A stretch of DNA of 64,000 nucleotides from Deltaproteobacteria bacterium (GTDB taxonomy: Bacteria; Desulfobacterota; Desulfuromonadia; Desulfuromonadales; Geopsychrobacteraceae): the NCBI GenBank assembly GCA_024276905.1, contig JAJRWF010000050.1, positions 21,749-85,748 of the forward strand. The letters are read 5' to 3'. Positions 53,501 through 62,803 of this stretch are shown here, one piece after another. The notes beneath the pieces were generated by a model. The model was not told the DNA's origin. It saw only the letters and a list, made by a program, of their open reading frames with translations, and ran no database searches. The position numbers and the translations under genes are program-made. Numbering within the stretch: the stretch's first letter is position 1; each line of letters starts with the position of its first letter.

Positions 53501-53954
53501 GATTGCCGCGAATATAATTGATAATCGCAGCCCCTTCAGTAGCATCGGCGGCCCCGACTGCAGCCTGCTGAGTACCAGACAAATTTGCCCAGGTCAGTGC
53601 AACTCCCGTGCTGCCGTTATAGGTCACAATCTTGCGATTGGTATAGGTCAGGAGATCAAGCGGATCGGCAGCATTCCAGTTCTGGTTGCCGATATCAATC
53701 ACCGCATCTGCACTGATGGGGTGGGAGAAAATATTCCCGGCCAGAACGGTCTTATCGTAGGATGGGATATAAAGACTCTCGGTCCCGGACCCCAGATAGA
53801 AATCACTGGTCAACGGCTGGGGGACATAGCCGACCGGCTGCACCGCCGGAGCAAAAATCGGCGCCGCAAAAACGCTGCTGCCCAAAAACAGGCCCCCGAG
53901 AACAAACAGACTCAACACCACCAACCATTGCCGTAACGATTTTTGCCTCAACAT
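50526..53954 (-). CDS. PilY1-like adhesin, operon 2 (Thr-rich linker and coiled-coil near C-terminus)
   Basis: The 1142-residue exported protein has a signal peptide ([20 protein letters not shown]) and a PilY1 propeller in the first half ([59 protein letters not shown]). The C-terminal third is unusual. A Thr-rich linker (about residues 905-955) is followed by a strongly charged coiled coil (about 960-1090, e.g. [20 protein letters not shown]). The final RISWRQLIN resembles the end of other PilY1 proteins. There is no obvious von Willebrand A domain at the N-terminus. GGAGG lies 5 bases before the ATG. Confidence 0.92.
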   Translation of the reverse strand: MLRQKSLRQWLVVLSLFVLGGLFLGSSVFAAPIFAPAVQPVGYVPQPLTSDFYLGSGTESLYIPSYDKTVLAGNIFSHPISADAVIDIGNQNWNAADPLDLLTYTNRKIVTYNGSTGVALTWANLSGTQQAAVGAADATEGAAIINYIRGNRSDEIANGGTLRDRTSVLGPIVHSQMIKHNGNIYVGANDGLLHVFDASNGAEKWAYMPTMLLGKLKHFASVATLDYLVDGSPAIGNATISGASKKILVGNLGAGGKGLFALDVTADPTSISEAAAKVLWEVDETTTGLANLGYGYSAPKITRVRTSTGSQEVVIVGNGYENTGNEHATLLILDATDGSLVREIDVQPSATGVHNGLSSPTIKDVDKDGIIEYVYAGDLDGNMWKFDLTDTTNSNWSSTKLYATGQSITTAPVIVRHPKGGYLAVFGTGRILTDADSNDDTTIYAVYGIWDSPPNGNTTLLTQTLTAAEYVDNAQVTKVRWATVNQPNWAAGGDLGWKTPLPAGERVVGNGTFVDTAGRYYLTATNPKLDENWLIELNAWTGGGDVNPFFDLNADGTVDSADRLSDSNFNLLLDHTGVPVGKFVVAGVVSSQPVLVKLTSLFATLYGYNPDVDTGVITIPPNPVTGNDTGGSTTTTVDTGPGVSYGHFDFDIHDLQNTNVSVHEHQYDDKNDTTYVDLINGVSFDPKKGKTKDFRMQLIVPSTATQFKVLVANQDLSPAAELTIGPQGGATSVNALPVKDYYTHYNALNPDGTLDLAMLPTFSRADVANLIVNFPVDAFTIKDWGTGISRPGLIPTQTGCVKGTFTDGLYNEWRNGALTVQIIDANTANTAVTYSYQPNAGISDPSLASPADRGFIINQTQASPVADHFGEYTLFWHHDNGFCYNETGWQASPVDTGGNFGTTPPPATTTTTTTDTTFVSTTNTDGSVTTTTTVTTTTTTNGVATTTSTSTSTTNSSLSSADATALQNQLLAAQAALRAAQDALLAAQSNAGNTQGDRADLLKDLAEKNKDLLKKQDKLAEKQAELAAETDPDKQAKIQEKINKETGKIAKLTQEISDIQADITALDLASSNATVEQATQDVLDQQILISQISAAIDALNNSQPGTTAATVNTGPTTSGGGVSGIFNGNTDVGRISWRQLIN

Positions 53955-53994
53955 AATGACCTCCGTTTCTAACTTATCGGGAGAAATCCCCGTA

Positions 53995-54558
53995 TTACTC
54001 GGTACGATAAACTTCTTCCAGTGTTACCTGAGTGTTGCCGTCATCACCCAACCCGCGGGAGGTGATGGTAAAGACATAAGCACAGTTTCCGGCGAGAGTA
54101 TCCTGACAGCTGAACTCCACCAGATAGCGGGCAATTTCACTCCCACCGACATTGACGCTGTAGTAGTTGCCATTGGTGGTCAGTGCCGTGAGCTTGACGG
54201 TCTGAGCCACACCAGCGGTAGCGTAGCAGCGCCCATTACTGCAGTCGGCGGCAAAACCAACGATCCCAGCCTCAATCCTCATCGCGTCATCATCGGTTAT
54301 GCTGCCATGGTACTTACCGACAAAATCGGTTTCCGCATTAATCAGATCCTCGGCGCTTCTCAACCCACGCTCGGCGCGCTGAAATGCCTGATCCATATCA
54401 CCAAGGTTCGCGGACATCCGTTCTTCAAGCGTCGAGGTCTGCATGGCCGTAATCCCCAGCAATGTCATGATCAGCAGCAAGAAAAGACTGACCACCAACG
54501 CGGAACCTGTTTCATTGCGTACAATTCTGACCAACCTGTAACCAACCGGCATCGGCAT
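53995..54558 (-). CDS. PilX-type minor pilin, operon 2
   Basis: The 187-residue product has a long basic leader and the helix ETGSALVVSLFLLLIMTLLG with Val at mature position 5 instead of Glu, then MQTSTLEERMSANLGDMDQA and FQRAERGLRSAEDLINAETD, the PilX pattern. It lies between pilW and pilY1 of operon 2. Confidence 0.87.
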   Translation of the reverse strand: MPMPVGYRLVRIVRNETGSALVVSLFLLLIMTLLGITAMQTSTLEERMSANLGDMDQAFQRAERGLRSAEDLINAETDFVGKYHGSITDDDAMRIEAGIVGFAADCSNGRCYATAGVAQTVKLTALTTNGNYYSVNVGGSEIARYLVEFSCQDTLAGNCAYVFTITSRGLGDDGNTQVTLEEVYRTE

Positions 54559-54573
54559 TCACCTTCCGCCGTT

Positions 54574-55290
54574 CTATCTGAGACGATTTCGCAGGGTTAT
54601 GGTACTGGTGAAGAGCCGTCGTATCCGGCGGTCGCCCGGGGCCGTAATATTTTCGTCCAGCACCGTGTAGGCACTGCTGTCCGGGTCAAGCCCCGACACC
54701 TGATCCTCTGAGCGCATCAGCAGACCAACTCGGATAGCAATCACTTCATCCCAGTCGGTGACAGCCGTGGCTTTGCGATAGGCATCCACACTGCCATCGG
54801 CATCGGTATCCTCGCCGTAAAGGATCTGCATATTCTCGACCCCTTCAATAAAGGGCTGGGCAGTCCCGGCATCTTCCTGACGCATGAGGGTGAAACCGTT
54901 TGTATTATCGACCGTGAATGCGACCGTTCTGAAAACAGCACCGGTCGATGCGTACCCTGCCTGTGTATCCCAGGAGATCGTGACCGAGTCGCTGTTGCCG
55001 GGGCCACTGGCCTCTGTCCCGGTGATCGGCGTCCCGAAAAAAGCGGTGCCGTCATAATAGAATTTCGGCGTTCCGGCAAGACGCAGTTCCTGAGCCAGCA
55101 GCGCCACCGCAAAGCGACCGTTTTCCTGTACCCGCGACATGGCCTGCATCTGCCGGTAACCATCACTGCTGCTGAAAAAAACTTTATAGAGTCCGCCAAG
55201 CAAAATCATACTGATCGCCATGGCGATCAACAATTCGGTCAGGGTCACTCCAACCTGAGAGCGGAGACAGTTTGTAGACATCTTCTTCAT
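54574..55290 (-). CDS. PilW-type minor pilin, operon 2
   Basis: The 238-residue product has the prepilin helix VG/VTLTELLIAMAISMILLGG, the PilW block YRQMQAMSRVQENGRFAVAL then LAQELRLAG, and a calcium-type loop (DTDADGSVDAYRK). It overlaps pilV by four bases. Confidence 0.88.
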   Translation of the reverse strand: MKKMSTNCLRSQVGVTLTELLIAMAISMILLGGLYKVFFSSSDGYRQMQAMSRVQENGRFAVALLAQELRLAGTPKFYYDGTAFFGTPITGTEASGPGNSDSVTISWDTQAGYASTGAVFRTVAFTVDNTNGFTLMRQEDAGTAQPFIEGVENMQILYGEDTDADGSVDAYRKATAVTDWDEVIAIRVGLLMRSEDQVSGLDPDSSAYTVLDENITAPGDRRIRRLFTSTITLRNRLR

Positions 55291-55724
55291 AAGCGTGTCA
55301 CCATCTGGACGTTGGTTGTTCCTGCTCCGAAATAATTATCGGTCCACTGTACGGTCACCGTGACCAGGCTGCCGACCACAACGACAGAACCATCACCACC
55401 GGGCAGACCGCCCCGCTTGCCATCCTGCTGCAAGGCCCCGACCCAGGCAACAAGATCCTGTTTGGCAACGGTATCCGCCGGATTGGGAAGGGCGGCCCCC
55501 AGGGCCCGGCTGTACCCACCGGCATCGGCCCGGTTGGCCCTGATTCGATCAACCATATCATTGGCATAGATCATCGCCGCTGACTTCATGTAAGCACTGC
55601 TGCTGCCACGCAAACCGGAAACCTGCAAGCCGGCCAGGCCCAGCAGACCAATCGACAAAATAACCAGTGCAACCAGGACTTCGATGAGTGTGAACCCTGA
55701 TTCTCTGTTACGCCTGTTTAGCAT
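55287..55724 (-). CDS. PilV-type minor pilin, operon 2
   Basis: The 145-residue product begins MLNRRNRESGFTLIEVLVAL then VILSIGLLGLAGLQVSGLRG and continues AMIYANDMVDRIRANRADAG, close to PilV proteins. The ATG at 55724 follows an in-frame GTG. It lies 18 bases after the fimT stop. Confidence 0.89.
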   Translation of the reverse strand: MLNRRNRESGFTLIEVLVALVILSIGLLGLAGLQVSGLRGSSSAYMKSAAMIYANDMVDRIRANRADAGGYSRALGAALPNPADTVAKQDLVAWVGALQQDGKRGGLPGGDGSVVVVGSLVTVTVQWTDNYFGAGTTNVQMVTRL

Positions 55725-55742
55725 CACTATTACCCTTCTTAC

Positions 55743-56282
55743 CTAAGGACAGCTGATTCGTTCGGAACGGACCCGGCCGACAATACCCATTCTCAGATTG
55801 AAGCCTTTGTCCTCATTACACAGTTTGATGACTTCCTCACTCGCTCCCCCCGTCCAGGTGGCACGCCCGTCGCGAGTATAGGCAATAAAATCAACGCTTG
55901 ACGTTCCCACCATCGTACTGCCACCGGTCAGGGGCGGCCAGACCCGTAAGATATCTTCACCCGCATCGACGGTGGCATCACCATCATCATCGGCAAAAAC
56001 GATATAGCCCTGATCCCAGTTATTGGTTGTTATGCAGGTGGCACCATCAGCGCTGATGCAAAGTGTCACACGGCCACTCCCACGCCGGACCGCTTCCGTT
56101 CTGGCCAGACTCGCAGCAGAGATAAAGTCGTTGGTCTGATTGGCCACCATATTGCTGCGCAGCATTCCTTTGAACGATGGCACCGCAATAGTGAGCAGAG
56201 CCGTCAGCACCCCGATGGTGATCAACAACTCGATCAGGGTAAATCCGGCGGTCAACTTTAAACGACTGTGCCAGTCACGCAT
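55743..56282 (-). CDS. FimT/GspH-type minor pilin, operon 2
   Basis: The 179-residue product has a leader and helix (TAGFTLIELLITIGVLTALL) and the FimT domain with an acidic loop (DDDGDATVDAGED) and a final RERISCP-like tail (VRSERISCP). GAGGAGG lies about 9 bases before the ATG. It is the first gene of operon 2. Confidence 0.89.
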   Translation of the reverse strand: MRDWHSRLKLTAGFTLIELLITIGVLTALLTIAVPSFKGMLRSNMVANQTNDFISAASLARTEAVRRGSGRVTLCISADGATCITTNNWDQGYIVFADDDGDATVDAGEDILRVWPPLTGGSTMVGTSSVDFIAYTRDGRATWTGGASEEVIKLCNEDKGFNLRMGIVGRVRSERISCP

Positions 56283-56402
56283 GAATCTATCCTCCTCAGC
56301 GAAAAACTTATATTAACAATTAACATGCCAATCCGAACTCCAAATAAAGCACTGTATTTATCATTAGTTACAAAGGACATGGCCAAGCACCCCCTCCAGA
56401 TA

Positions 56403-56447
56403 GTGCAATGTTTGCACATACCGTGCAGAGCTTGCATCCCTGCACGG
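56403..56447. promoter_or_regulatory. Two palindromes upstream of pilin operon 2
   Basis: The 405-base gap 56283-56687 separates operon 2 from fimT of operon 3. In it are GTGCAA-N3-TTGCAC (56403-56417) and CCGTGCAG-N11-CTGCACGG (56421-56447), only three bases apart, about 120-165 bases before the operon 2 start. No sigma-54 site was found by eye in this gap and no clear sigma-70 site either. The palindromes may be operators or RNA hairpins of a leader. Confidence 0.4.
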
Positions 56448-56620
56448 TGGCAAATGAGAGATGAGAGCCTGCCATGGTATCCTCTTCAGCCACCAGAAAC
56501 ATTATCTATCTTTCATAAATATCGGCTGAAAGAATAACACAACATTTCATTGCCGACAAAAATATGCTCCTGCCAGACAACATGTATTGACTGAAGAATG
56601 AAAATTTCAGCTCAAAACGT

Positions 56621-56654
56621 CAACAGCCGACTCCGGGAAACGGGTCGGCTGTTG
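56621..56654 (-). terminator. Hairpin terminator after pilin operon 3
   Basis: CAACAGCCGAC and GTCGGCTGTTG form an 11-pair stem around a 12-base loop, followed on the minus strand by ACGTTTTG. It lies 33 bases after the operon 3 fimT stop. The T-run is short. Confidence 0.65.
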
Positions 56655-56687
56655 ACAGTCAATTATTCGATATGTACGGTGCGATGG

Positions 56688-57314
56688 CTACATGGTCTGC
56701 CAGTGGCCGCCATCCCAGCGGCACATGGCGATATTCCCGGGACGGGTCATCGTGATGGCATAAGAGACATCCCCCCGTGTCAGGTAAATACCACCTGGCC
56801 CGGTTTCACTGAAACCGAACTTATTAATTCTGATACAACGACTACTGCTGCAAGGCGGATCATTCGCAGCTGAAAAGGTTACGGACGCTGACGGGGCTCC
56901 CGCAGTATCACTGCAGGCGGTACGATCCACTCCCGGCACCGTCCCGAAAACAATTCCGTCAGTCAGGTCCGCCGAAAACAGTGCCGCAGACTCTCCGGAT
57001 TCCGGGTTACCATCCCCATCTTCATCCTGCCAACGAAAAACCTCGTAGCGGCTCCCGGAAAGATCAAATACCCAGAAAACCCTTTTTTCAGCCAACAACC
57101 CCCCACTGGTCAAAACATAATTTCCGATCTGCCGCGCAGCCTGCTGGGCTTTTTGCAGATCGTCAAAAACCTGGTTAGCCGCATTGCGCACCTGCCAGCG
57201 AGCGATATAGCCATGCAGACTCAACCCGGCCACACCGCTGATAACACCGATAATCGCCAGAACGACCACCAGTTCGACCAGGGTCATTCCACGCCGATTT
57301 CCAACCCGAATCAC
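56688..57314 (-). CDS. FimT/GspH-type minor pilin, operon 3
   Basis: The 208-residue product has the prepilin helix [20 protein letters not shown], with Met at mature position 1 in place of Phe, and a GspH-type domain with an acidic loop (DEDGDGNPESGES) and two paired cysteines (CSDTAGA and CSSSRCIRI). It ends with the C-rich MCRWDGGHWQTM. Unlike operons 1 and 2 this gene comes last, after pilY1, overlapping it by four bases. Confidence 0.86.
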   Translation of the reverse strand: MIRVGNRRGMTLVELVVVLAIIGVISGVAGLSLHGYIARWQVRNAANQVFDDLQKAQQAARQIGNYVLTSGGLLAEKRVFWVFDLSGSRYEVFRWQDEDGDGNPESGESAALFSADLTDGIVFGTVPGVDRTACSDTAGAPSASVTFSAANDPPCSSSRCIRINKFGFSETGPGGIYLTRGDVSYAITMTRPGNIAMCRWDGGHWQTM

Positions 57315-60300
57315 CGCAACCTCCAGGAAAAAATCTTGAGCCAGGAGGCAACAGGCGCTGTCGTACCGCCACCTTCTCCCGGGGTGCCGAACTGGGTAAC
57401 CTTGCCGGTATATGAAACCGCAACCGCAGTGCCACTGCCGACATCGACACTACCGAGCTCAGCGCCAGCGGTCTCGATAGATCTCTTCAAGGTTCCTTTT
57501 TTGTCCAGAATCAACAAACGACCAGTGGTATCCGCCATCACATCAGCATCGCTCTGCGAATTAAACCCGACTCCGGTGCCAACAAAGATGTTTCCGTAGC
57601 GATCAAACGTTGGAGCGGACCAGACCTTCTCTCCTGTATTCAAAGCGTATTTCCAGCGAAAGGTCCCGCCCGTCCGGGTCAGCGTCAAAGCATAGAGGGC
57701 AAAACTGTTGCCGCTGGCAAAATCGGCGCCGCCGGTCCCAAAGACCACATCGTTATTGTAGATCGCAACCCCGGCACCAATCGGCTCGGCGGCTCCGGCG
57801 GCAACCTTATAGACCGGCTCGTCATTAGCGGTAATCGGGTCCCCGGTTTTGGTGTCCAGGGCCCATAAACGACCAGCCATATCACCGAAAACCAGAAAAT
57901 CCTCATTGCCGGTATTATCCAGATCCATCAAAGCCGGAATGGCAGGAGATTCGTTGATATTTTTAGCCGCACCGCCGTAGTCACTTTTAAATTGCCAGTG
58001 CAGATCACCGGTCGCAAGATCAAGAGAGTAGGCGTTGATGCCATAACTACCGCCGACAGTATCAACCGTACCATCTGTGGCCAGCTTGTCGCGGTAGGTT
58101 GCGGTCAGGTAAACATTGTTGCGCAGACTGCCCCCGACATGCACAGAACCGATTGCCACCCCACGGGAATCACCCATATTCAGGCTGGGAAAAGTACGCT
58201 CCCAAAGCAGATCAGGTGTATAGGGATCGGTAATATCAAGGGCGAAAACAATCCCCAGATTCTGTGACTGAATCGACGCAGTCCCGACCAGGATAGTATG
58301 CCACTCGTTGACACTGTCTCCGTCCAGATCGATAAAGAAATCCTCAACCGCCGGAGAGCCGTCAACGTTAACCACCGCGGAGCGGTTGGAATCATTGAAG
58401 GGCTGATTTTTCAGATAAGGCAGCAGGGTCGAAGGAATATAGGCCCAGATTTCCCGTCCTGTCCCCGGAGAATAACCGCCACTCCCACTCTTCAGGGTGG
58501 CATCCCAGGAGCCCGCATAGAACGCGTGCAGCATCCCGTCTTCGGCACCGATATAGGCAACGCGATCACGCTCTTTCTGCGTACTGAGAATCGATGATCC
58601 CGCGATCACCGCAGGTGTTGAACGGGTGATTCCCCAGAGGCGATGGCCCTGATCGCTGGTCCCGTCCACCAGGGTTCCGGAAGCTCCAAAACGACCCCGC
58701 ACCGTATTGATCAGCCCTTTGGCCTCATTGAGACTGGCAGAACCGAGCCCGGTCTGAAGATTCGCCGCCTGTGCCACGGAAAAGGGAACTTCCGCGGCTG
58801 AATTATTGGTGAAAACATAGCGATAGATATTATCGTTGGCTGGATTATCCGGCGGATCGCTGCTGATCATACTGCCCGGAGAGGCTCCGGTCCCCGCCAG
58901 GGGGATCTGGGTTTCAGCGTCCCAGACCAGTCGATCAGCATCACTGGTCGCAGCCAGATCCAACGCCTTGAGATGTCCGATGTGGGCGGGATATTCGAAA
59001 GAGGCCGTAAACAAGAGATTGTCATCGATAATCGGCGAGGAGGCAACAAACTCGGAAGACACGAGGGTAAACTGCAAGCCCAATACGGTATTGAGGACAT
59101 AACGCAGCCCGCAGGTATTGGTGTCATTCCAGGTCACATCGCAACTGGTGACCTCGGAAGATGTGCTATTGCTGACTCCCGGCAGACTGTAATTTACCGA
59201 ACAGGTCGCAGGATTCGCACTGACATTCTGGCAGAATTTGTCTCCTGAAACTCCTGTGACCTTGTTCTCATCCTTGATCTCTTTGAGTTCCTGGCCGCTG
59301 GATGCCGGGTAAGAGACCGTCAAACTCGTGATTGTATGATCCGTTGTGCTCCGATTAACAATCTGCAGACCGACAACTTCAACACGGTCCTTGAACTGGG
59401 CCTCCTGAAAGCTCAAGCCCATGATGCCGTCATGAACCTGCTGTTCTCCGACACTGTCAACCCTGGTGGCCCCGTCCAGGGCAGCAAAGGTACCATCCGT
59501 GTAATAGCGGGCACTCACCGTCTGCCCCGTATCGTAATCAAGGGTCAGATCAATATATTGCCCACTGCTGATCGTATTATTCAGCTTGATCTTGACAATG
59601 AAATCTCCACCACCGGCACCGTTACACTTGGCATATTTATGCCCGGCCAGATAAGAGGCATACCCCTGGGTTGAACTTCCGTTGATTCGCCCACCGACAT
59701 AGTAATCGAAACCGGGGTTATAGGCCGTTCCATTGGGATCCCAGGCACCATCCCTGTCATGAATAAAGCGGGTTACGGTTTGGTTGTAGATATAAGGAGT
59801 GGTCTGTTTCGGGCGCAAATTATGGACATGACCACCGGTCGCCTGATATTTCCAGCCAGCGCACTGGGTCAGATAGGACACCGGCTCTTCAAAGGTCATA
59901 TACGCGACTTGCTGGCTTCCCAGGTTGGTCTCAATCCGCGGAATCGTATTGGTTTTATCGGTCAACCACCCCCCGAAATCCTGAGTCGAAGAATCCACCC
60001 CACCACTACTGGAACCTTCGATACTTTCAATCGAAGCACATTCCAGAAACGCAGAATTTCCCGCCTCCAGAAATTCACGCAGCTTGAGCATCACCGCATC
60101 ACGATCAGTCTGAGAAACAATCTCATCTTCAACAATCCAGTGCGGCGCCCAGAACAGTTGATAATCGCTGGCCAGAGTCCCGTCAATAATCTTGGCTGGC
60201 TGGATAATATTGTAAACCACGTTGGTTTGATCCCCGAGTCCTGATGCCGTCAGGTAATCCTTCATGACATCGGTCGCACCCTGCCCGAGAACCGCAATTT

Positions 60301-60889
60301 TGGGCGGCAGGTTGGACAGCACCTTCTCAACCGGCGCAGTAAAGCTGACCTGTGCAACATGCTTCTTGACATTGGCATAACGGTTCAGCACTTCCTGGGC
60401 AGCGACCGACAGATCCTGTTGCTTGATCACGAAAGGACCGCCACGATATTCAACCACATGGGCAGGCAGGGTCGCATCGCTGACCGTCCGTGAAGACGCC
60501 GGATCGATTGCAGTCGTGGCCCCAGGATCATCTGTAAATTTCATCACCGGGGTGTTGGTTGTGTCTCCGGCGACAGTAAAATCGATGCTATGGCGAGTCG
60601 TTTTGTCGGGATCGATAATCCAGTGAACGGGAACATTCAGACGCAGCAGGGTATAGACCAGTCCGTAAGCCTGAAACACACCCTGATCATTCCGCAGAGC
60701 TGCAGTCTGATAATCGCAGGCACTGTGAAGAAAACTCAGATCGACATCCGGATCATTGTTCGGCTGCCAACAGGGGTCCATGGGAATGATGATTGAGCCG
60801 CTGGAAAATGTTTTGTTTGTGGCCCCGACCGTCAAAGGGGCCACCAATATCAGTAACACCGCCGCCAGAACATGAGTCATGAGCTTCAT
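57311..60889 (-). CDS. PilY1-like adhesin, operon 3 (different N-terminal half)
   Basis: The 1192-residue exported protein has a signal peptide (LAAVLLILVAPLTVGATNKT) and a PilY1 propeller in the second half (RVAYIGAEDGMLHAFYAGSW; EIWAYIPSTLLPYLKNQPFN; MDLDNTGNEDFLVFGDMAGR). The N-terminal half (about residues 30-450) differs from operons 1 and 2; it has Rossmann-like short stretches (PPKIAVLGQGATDVMKDYLT) and HWIIDPDKT. The end, ASWLKIFSWRLR, resembles PilY1 ends. GGGGGG lies 8 bases before the ATG. It is between pilX and fimT. Confidence 0.9.
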   Translation of the reverse strand: MKLMTHVLAAVLLILVAPLTVGATNKTFSSGSIIIPMDPCWQPNNDPDVDLSFLHSACDYQTAALRNDQGVFQAYGLVYTLLRLNVPVHWIIDPDKTTRHSIDFTVAGDTTNTPVMKFTDDPGATTAIDPASSRTVSDATLPAHVVEYRGGPFVIKQQDLSVAAQEVLNRYANVKKHVAQVSFTAPVEKVLSNLPPKIAVLGQGATDVMKDYLTASGLGDQTNVVYNIIQPAKIIDGTLASDYQLFWAPHWIVEDEIVSQTDRDAVMLKLREFLEAGNSAFLECASIESIEGSSSGGVDSSTQDFGGWLTDKTNTIPRIETNLGSQQVAYMTFEEPVSYLTQCAGWKYQATGGHVHNLRPKQTTPYIYNQTVTRFIHDRDGAWDPNGTAYNPGFDYYVGGRINGSSTQGYASYLAGHKYAKCNGAGGGDFIVKIKLNNTISSGQYIDLTLDYDTGQTVSARYYTDGTFAALDGATRVDSVGEQQVHDGIMGLSFQEAQFKDRVEVVGLQIVNRSTTDHTITSLTVSYPASSGQELKEIKDENKVTGVSGDKFCQNVSANPATCSVNYSLPGVSNSTSSEVTSCDVTWNDTNTCGLRYVLNTVLGLQFTLVSSEFVASSPIIDDNLLFTASFEYPAHIGHLKALDLAATSDADRLVWDAETQIPLAGTGASPGSMISSDPPDNPANDNIYRYVFTNNSAAEVPFSVAQAANLQTGLGSASLNEAKGLINTVRGRFGASGTLVDGTSDQGHRLWGITRSTPAVIAGSSILSTQKERDRVAYIGAEDGMLHAFYAGSWDATLKSGSGGYSPGTGREIWAYIPSTLLPYLKNQPFNDSNRSAVVNVDGSPAVEDFFIDLDGDSVNEWHTILVGTASIQSQNLGIVFALDITDPYTPDLLWERTFPSLNMGDSRGVAIGSVHVGGSLRNNVYLTATYRDKLATDGTVDTVGGSYGINAYSLDLATGDLHWQFKSDYGGAAKNINESPAIPALMDLDNTGNEDFLVFGDMAGRLWALDTKTGDPITANDEPVYKVAAGAAEPIGAGVAIYNNDVVFGTGGADFASGNSFALYALTLTRTGGTFRWKYALNTGEKVWSAPTFDRYGNIFVGTGVGFNSQSDADVMADTTGRLLILDKKGTLKRSIETAGAELGSVDVGSGTAVAVSYTGKVTQFGTPGEGGGTTAPVASWLKIFSWRLR

Positions 60890-60931
60890 CTTAAATACCC
60901 CCCTTTTTTACGCGCAGCCCCTGAAGATTGA

Positions 60932-61495
60932 TTATTGCGCGTCACTGATGTCGTATTCGGATACCGTTGAGGTAGCAACATCACCGATTCCGCTACTCGA
61001 ACGACTGGCCTTGGCCGCACCCTGTCCATACTGGCCCTCGTAACTCCCGCCACCATTTCCGGGTTTAAAAAAACACAGCGCTTCGACCATGGTCAGAATA
61101 TTGTTTGCGCCGGTCGCCTCGGCCAGAACAAAGACCCGCAGATCGTTATCACGGGTGTAATCGCCATCACCATCATTGTTGTCGCGAACAAAGATTCTGA
61201 CCGCCAGGTTATCGACCGTCGTGGTAAAGGTGGGACTGGTGGGATACTCCCCGGCAGTGGACACCGTCAACACGTTGCCCCAGAAGGTCGTCGAATTGTA
61301 GTTGCTTGCCAGCTGGCGGCGGGCCTCTTCTACCCCGGTATTTGCAGCATAGTAGGATTTCTTCTTCACCCCCTGCTCCGCCGAACTCCGGCTTGACTGA
61401 ATCACCTTATGAGCGAGCAGGGATGAAATAATCATCATCACGACCGTGATCAGCAGCACCGTCACCAGTGCAATCCCCCGATTATTCAAGCGCAT
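60932..61495 (-). CDS. PilX-type minor pilin, operon 3
   Basis: The 187-residue product has a helix with Thr at mature position 5 (NRGIALVTVLLITVVMMIIS), then VKKKSYYAANTGVEEARRQL, the PilX/GspK pattern, and a calcium-type loop (DNNDGDGDYTRDN). The start overlaps pilW by 14 bases. Confidence 0.85.
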   Translation of the reverse strand: MRLNNRGIALVTVLLITVVMMIISSLLAHKVIQSSRSSAEQGVKKKSYYAANTGVEEARRQLASNYNSTTFWGNVLTVSTAGEYPTSPTFTTTVDNLAVRIFVRDNNDGDGDYTRDNDLRVFVLAEATGANNILTMVEALCFFKPGNGGGSYEGQYGQGAAKASRSSSGIGDVATSTVSEYDISDAQ

Positions 61496-62438
61496 AATTT
61501 TTCACCTCCACCAGTCGCTCCACCTGTACCCGGCGGAAGCCATCATTGTAGGGACCATAGGCCCTGCTCCCCAGGGTATAAGTCGCGGCATTGACATAAC
61601 CCCGGTCCGGCTTGCCTGATCGAACCAGCAGATAAATTTTGACTCCACGGATATTTTCGATGGCGGACCCGGTCGGGGCATCTACGTAACTGCCGTCAGA
61701 CATGAAATACCTGATCTGCAGGCCATCCACGTTACTGTCAAGGACTCCGGACGTTACATAGTCGTCACTTCGCAAACCTTTGCTGTCGATGAAAAACCGC
61801 ACTGCCCTGACCCCGAGGACCTCTGTACCGACCGGCACCGGTTCGGCAAGGGTCTGTTGCAGGGTCAGCAGGCGATCCCTTCTGCCATCTCCATCAACAT
61901 CAATATCCGGGCTGTCCGCAGCAATCCCGTTGACCCGATAAATTTTTTTGTGATTTTCGAAAATGACGTTGTTGCGCGCCAGAGCCTGGTTGCTCCCTGC
62001 ATTATTGATTTCGGTCCCGTAATCCGGCGGTCGATTGATTTTCACCTTCTGGGGAGATCCGGCAATAACCTCCGTGATGGAAATTCGCGGAAAAAATGAG
62101 ACCGCCTTGATCACATCCAGGCTGTCATTACCGCCGGCAACATCGCCCGTCACAATGCTGCTGCTGAAGGTCAGCACATCACTGAAATGCTTGATTTTCA
62201 ATGTCGTATCATCACCGTAGCGCGGGATAGACGTGACCAGAAAACCGGTTTCCCGCACCTCTTCCGCCAGATAGTCAAGCAAGCGGTTAGCCCGGTCACC
62301 TAAATCGCTCTTGTTGATTTCGCTGAGACTTTGAAACTGGAAGGTGGTAAAAAACGGATAGAGAATCAGGCTGATAATCGACATGATCGCAACCGAAACC
62401 AGCAGTTCGACCAGAGTAAATCCGCGCGGCAACTTCAT
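61482..62438 (-). CDS. PilW-type minor pilin, operon 3
   Basis: The 318-residue product begins MKLPRGFTLVELLVSVAIMS and has the PilW-type block RANRLLDYLAEEVRETGFLV and a calcium-type loop (DVDGDGRRDRL). It is longer than the PilW genes of operons 1 and 2. The start overlaps pilV by four bases. Confidence 0.87.
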   Translation of the reverse strand: MKLPRGFTLVELLVSVAIMSIISLILYPFFTTFQFQSLSEINKSDLGDRANRLLDYLAEEVRETGFLVTSIPRYGDDTTLKIKHFSDVLTFSSSIVTGDVAGGNDSLDVIKAVSFFPRISITEVIAGSPQKVKINRPPDYGTEINNAGSNQALARNNVIFENHKKIYRVNGIAADSPDIDVDGDGRRDRLLTLQQTLAEPVPVGTEVLGVRAVRFFIDSKGLRSDDYVTSGVLDSNVDGLQIRYFMSDGSYVDAPTGSAIENIRGVKIYLLVRSGKPDRGYVNAATYTLGSRAYGPYNDGFRRVQVERLVEVKNYALE

Positions 62439-62803
62439 TGCGCGGTCCTTACGGAGACAATCTGATAGTTCTTGCTGTCCCCTTGATGCGACCAGCTTAC
62501 CGCAACCCGGATCCGGGTCTGGTCGGTACTCGGCTGGTTCGTTTCGATCGTTCTTACCAGCGAATAGACCACTTTCTCCGTGGTAGGATCAGAACTGACA
62601 GCGGCAAGATCCGGATAATCCATGACCTGCAGACGATCCATCTCCTCGACCGCAATATCCTGCGCAACAGTCCGCAGCTGATTTTGTGAATTGACCCGGA
62701 TGTGAGTCACCAGCAATGGTGCCATCCCGAGAACCGCGATCATAAAGATCGCCAATGCCACCATCAGTTCAACCAATGAAAAACCCTGGTCCTGATTCAT
62801 CAT
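62435..62803 (-). CDS. PilV-type minor pilin, operon 3
   Basis: The 122-residue product begins MMNQDQGFSLVELMVALAIF then MIAVLGMAPLLVTHIRVNSQ. It is the first gene of operon 3. The ribosome site is a run of G (AAGGGGGGGG) directly before two tandem ATG codons; the second (62800) may be the true start. The 309 bases upstream to radC (62804-63112) show no convincing promoter, terminator or gene by eye. Confidence 0.86.
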   Translation of the reverse strand: MMNQDQGFSLVELMVALAIFMIAVLGMAPLLVTHIRVNSQNQLRTVAQDIAVEEMDRLQVMDYPDLAAVSSDPTTEKVVYSLVRTIETNQPSTDQTRIRVAVSWSHQGDSKNYQIVSVRTAQ

